Shown here in pieces: positions 61,232 through 64,000 of a stretch of DNA of 64,000 nucleotides (within the stretch, counting starts at the first letter, position 1; every line of letters starts with the position of its first letter). The position numbers and the translations under genes were made by a program. Under the pieces are notes generated by a model. That model made no database searches and had not been told where the DNA came from. It saw nothing but the letters and a program-made list of their open reading frames with translations. Source of the DNA: Ailanthus altissimus. Taxonomy: Eukaryota > Streptophyta > Magnoliopsida > Sapindales > Simaroubaceae. Location: positions 5,409,001 to 5,473,000 of the forward strand of contig OX327697.1 of the NCBI GenBank assembly GCA_946807835.1, written 5' to 3'.

Positions 61232-61719
61232 TGTTAGTAGTTGATTAGTAGATGGTTGGTATATGTTGATAGATGGAAGTTGGGAAGAAGAAATAAGTGA
61301 AGTAGGAGGTTAGTGGTAGCTGGTAATTAAAATAGGTGCATTGGCTCCTTATAAATAGAGGTATATCTCCACCATTTTTATTATCCTTAAAAAATTTATA
61401 ATCATTTCATCATCTAATCATATCTCGTATTCAATCTCATATTCAAATTATTTAGTTTCTCCTTATTTATTAAGAGAGAAATGTGAGGTTAAAGTAAATT
61501 TGCTAATTTTAAAAGATGGTGAAAATTTTTCTCTCTTGTAATTAGAGAGAGATTGTAATCCCATTTTTATAGTGAAATTTTTCTATACTTATTCTGTAGT
61601 TTTTATCTCAATTTATTTAAAAAAATTTTACGTAAAATCTGCATGTCATCTATTTTCTTTTAATTTCTCATCTCTATTCTTAATTAAAATACTACTACAA
61701 CCTACAAATCTCCATAACA
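61232..61719 (+). repeat. 3' LTR of copia element D
   Basis: It runs TGTTAGTA to CATAACA, with a TATA box tataaata at 61350-61357. It aligns end to end with the 5' LTR. Confidence 0.92.
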
Positions 61720-62113
61720 ATTACACTATACATTCCCTGCATGGTAAAAAGCTTTTATTAATCCGAAAACATAAGAATGAAGGAAAGAAATTCGTTTAAC
61801 TCTATAGTCGTCCTAAACATGTACTCATCTTTGGTATGCTTTCTCAATATAACCACTAATTATCATGTAAGCACTAACGAAAGCATATGAATCTTTGAAC
61901 CAAGATAGGTTATTACCTATTGGCCTTTTCTGCCGACAGAAATAACCAAAATATTAACGTTGTAAAAAATGAATTATCATATAAAATCTCCATCCCTATT
62001 TTGCGCTTGGATTTTGTTTTGCACTTGATACATTGACCTACAAGTAACAGCAGTACACAATATTACAATTAATCTAGAAGTTGCAACAAATATGCATTTG
62101 TATCTTAGTAAAC
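61720..62113. other. Intron remnant of the NAD(P)-binding gene
   Basis: It lies between the copia insertion and the next exon on the minus strand. One expected exon (following WHQG in relatives) was not confidently located here or at 56220-56623. Confidence 0.4.
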
Positions 62114-62177
62114 CTTGATGCCAGACCACCTTGTCAGCCCAAGAATCCTGAAGACGTGACCTCCCAAACTTGGTCAT
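62114..62177 (-). pseudogene. NAD(P)-binding (At1g32220-like) pseudogene, upstream exon
   Basis: The minus strand reads KFGRSRLQDSWADKVVWHQG followed by a GT donor (complement at 62112-62113). In relatives the order is SGRSSL-DSWA--V-WHQG, then one exon, then ISCVGGFGSNS, which here is at 56126-56219. Exons further upstream are not seen before copia element E starts at 62349. Confidence 0.7.
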
Positions 62178-62348
62178 AAAATTGGTTTAGCACATGCAGG
62201 ATAAAGGTTAGCCGATAGTCATTTTCATTCCATTCTACAAAAGAAAAATTATTTTAAACAAAATTTAGTGTAGTTGCAGAAAACTACCAGATCATTCTAG
62301 TAATTTAGTCAAAAAATGGAAAAAGTACTAAATGTTTCATGTGATATA

Positions 62349-63019
62349 TGTTGGAAAAGATCACAAAATACTACACAGTAGAAATAATTTTTTCTCCCAC
62401 TTTGTGTTATTAAAATGAGCAATATATCACTAAAATTAGTACAACAATATTACCACAAACATTAACCATCAATCAATCACAATGAACACTAAATTTTACG
62501 TGAAAAATCTAATTTGGGAAAAACCACAGGACCGTAGTCCGATATCAACACTTCCACTATGCAATAATAATGGGATTACAACAAAGTTCTCTCTAGAATC
62601 ACCACTAGAGGTTCACCACAACATTAAGAATATTAATCTTGACTCAACAACAATAAATCTAAAAAATTCTCCTTAAATGTAAATTTGCTAGATAATACTA
62701 AATCAGAGGCTAAATCAAAAATCAAATCCGATAGAATTGTAAAGTAAGATGTTGGGAACTCACCAACAAAATTTGAGCAAAATCGGAGCTCAAATTGACA
62801 TCCAATCATCAAAGGAAAAACTAAAACCCTAAGTTTTTCTTTTCTTCTTCCTCTTACTTCTTCTCTGTTTTTGTTTCTGCTTATTGGAAATTGCTTCTCG
62901 GCCAAAATCAACAAAACCCAAAATGGTGTACTGTGCACTTATGGCAAATTTCAGTCAGCTCCCTTTATGGCTAATTATATAGAAGCCCCTGGACCCATAT
63001 GATGTGGATCCCACCAACA
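62349..63019 (-). repeat. 3' LTR of copia element E
   Basis: On the minus strand it starts TGTTGGTGGGATCC and ends CTTTTCCAACA, giving TGTTGG and CCAACA inverted ends. A TATA sequence (ctatataatt on the minus strand) lies near 62973. Confidence 0.9.
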
Positions 63020-63035
63020 AATCTCCCCATCCACG

Positions 63036-64000
63036 TTATGTGAAATGATCCACTATACCCGCTTTCCCTTTACAAACTTGAAGCTTATCTTTGGACAATG
63101 ATTTAGTTATCATATCCGATCCATTCTCACTTGTATGTATCTTTTCAAGTTGTAACAGTTTTGATTCTAATACGTTACGTACCCAATGATACCTAACATC
63201 AATGTGCTTGGATCTTGAGTGGAACATTGGGTTCTTTGCTAAATGAATAGCACTCTGACTGTCATAGTAAACTATGTAGTTCTCTTGCTTCACACTCAAC
63301 TCTTATAGGAACTTCTTCATCCACAAGGTTTCCTTGCAAGCTTCGGTAACTGCAATATACTCAGCCTTTGTGGTAGACAAAGCAATACATTTCTGAAGTC
63401 TGGATTGCCATGACACAGCTCCCCCTGCAAAAGTAATCAGGTATCCTGATGTAGACTTCCTAGAATTCACATCTCCTGCCATGTCTGTATCTGTGTACCC
63501 ATACAACACAGATTTATCACCACCAAAACACAAACATGTCTTAGAGGTGCCTTTAAGGTATCTGAAAATCCACTTCACTGCTGTCCAATGCTCTTTGCCA
63601 GGATTAGAAAGAAACTGACTAACAACACCAACTGCATGAGCAATATCTGGCCTAGTACAAGCCATAGCATACATCAAACTACCAACAGCTGATGCATAAG
63701 GCACTGCACCCATTTCTTCCTTTTCTTTCTCACTTGTAGGACATTCTTTGGAACTAAGCTTGAAGTGACTTGCAAGTGGTGAACTAACTGGTTTTGCCTT
63801 ACTTATGTTGAATCTTTCAAGAACCCTTTCAATGTAGTTTTCTTGAGATAACCATAACTTCCCATTTTTTCTGTCATGGGAGATCTTTATGCCAAGGATT
63901 TGTTTAGCCTGTCCTAAATCCTTCATAGCAAATGACTTACTGAGTTCTCTCTTCAACCCTTCAATTTTACTACCATCATGACCAATAATTAACATATCAT
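63036..64000 (-). pseudogene. Copia reverse transcriptase and RNase H (element E), one stop seen
   Basis: The frame opens at the window edge inside the catalytic YVDD loop; the last bases encode DD before MLIIG. It continues through KDLGQAKQILGIKI, LWLSQENYIERVLERFN, GSLMYAMACTRPDIAHAVG and NPGKEHWTAVKWI, then RNase H with GYTDTDMAGD, SGYLITFAGGAVSWQS and ALSTTKAEYIA. A single TAA at 63303-63305 interrupts it, where a CAA codon is likely ancestral. It then runs to the natural end (YYDSQSAIHLAKN, SKHIDVRYHW, a stop at 63036). The sequence is Tork/Tnt1-like. RNase H acidic residues are present. Confidence 0.9.

Larger units (their letters stand above)
56624..61719 (+). mobile_element. Complete-structure Ty1/copia element D (5096 bp), inactive
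   Basis: The element has two LTRs (56624-57114, 61232-61719), a perfect initiator-Met primer site (tggtatcagagcc, 57117-57129), gag-pol in order, a polypurine tract (gtgggagaaa, 61222-61231) and an exact 5-bp target duplication attac (56619-56623 and 61720-61724). The LTRs differ visibly at many places, so the insertion is not recent. It sits in an intron of the NAD(P)-binding gene on the opposite strand. The domain order protease, integrase, reverse transcriptase, RNase H is that of copia; motif style suggests the Tork lineage. Confidence 0.95.
62349..64000 (-). mobile_element. Ty1/copia element E, 3' part, runs off the window
   Basis: On the minus strand, reverse transcriptase and RNase H (64000-63036) are followed by a polypurine tract (rc of about 63021-63036, ggatggggagat) and a 3' LTR (63019-62349). 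Coding sequence is nearly intact, so this is the youngest-looking retroelement here. The 5' LTR and gag lie beyond 64000. Confidence 0.9.

Noticed and set aside
1..64000. CRISPR arrays, bacterial operons, ribosome binding sites
   Set aside because: Repeats found are LTRs, microsatellites and decayed tandem arrays without regular spacers; the sequence is plant nuclear DNA.

Overview
The window is nuclear DNA of a flowering plant, most likely a eudicot. It is AT-rich, has GT-AG introns, plastid- and membrane-type plant genes, and is dominated by Ty1/copia and Ty3/gypsy LTR retrotransposons, several nested in one another. No bacterial or organellar gene, rRNA, tRNA or CRISPR array was found.

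Only two genes look intact. A small CYSTM-type gene (33257-34507, + strand, 3 exons, 83 aa) belongs to a stress-linked, palmitoylated membrane peptide family. A chloroplast N-acetylglutamate synthase (43506-48481, + strand, 10 exons, 611 aa) carries out the first step of arginine synthesis. Its reading frame closes exactly across all ten exons, and the first intron uses a GC donor.

Layout. 1-5 kb: the end of a gypsy-like LTR and a decayed retrotransposon carrying a 1.66-kb hAT element. 5-6 kb: a segment duplicated again at 31.7-32.4 kb. 6.1-9.6 and 10.1-18 kb: two head-to-head copies of one copia family; the second is interrupted by a small non-autonomous LTR element (10831-12983). 20-26.3 kb: an F-box-associated gene on the minus strand, broken by a solo LTR that itself holds a second solo LTR, and by a 2.6-kb LTR element. 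26.3-31.3 kb: very AT-rich DNA with a three-copy repeat. 33-34.5 kb: the CYSTM gene. 35.7-41.5 kb: a second copy of the 2.6-kb LTR family, split by a 2.7-kb gypsy-like solo LTR. 43.5-48.5 kb: NAGS, followed directly by a stray NAGS exon-1 fragment and a truncated copia element. 51.3-52.4 kb: a decayed Mutator-like transposase. 54.1-55.3 kb: a proline dehydrogenase pseudogene. 55.6-62.2 kb: exons of a NAD(P)-binding (At1g32220-like) gene, split by a 5.1-kb copia element. 62.3-64 kb: the 3' half of a younger copia element that runs off the window.

Most of the interest is in insertion history: target-site duplications let the order of several insertions be read directly. I saw no convincing new biological system; the best leads are the altered 3' end of NAGS, its GC-AG intron, and repeated motifs shared by the U3 regions of unrelated LTR families.
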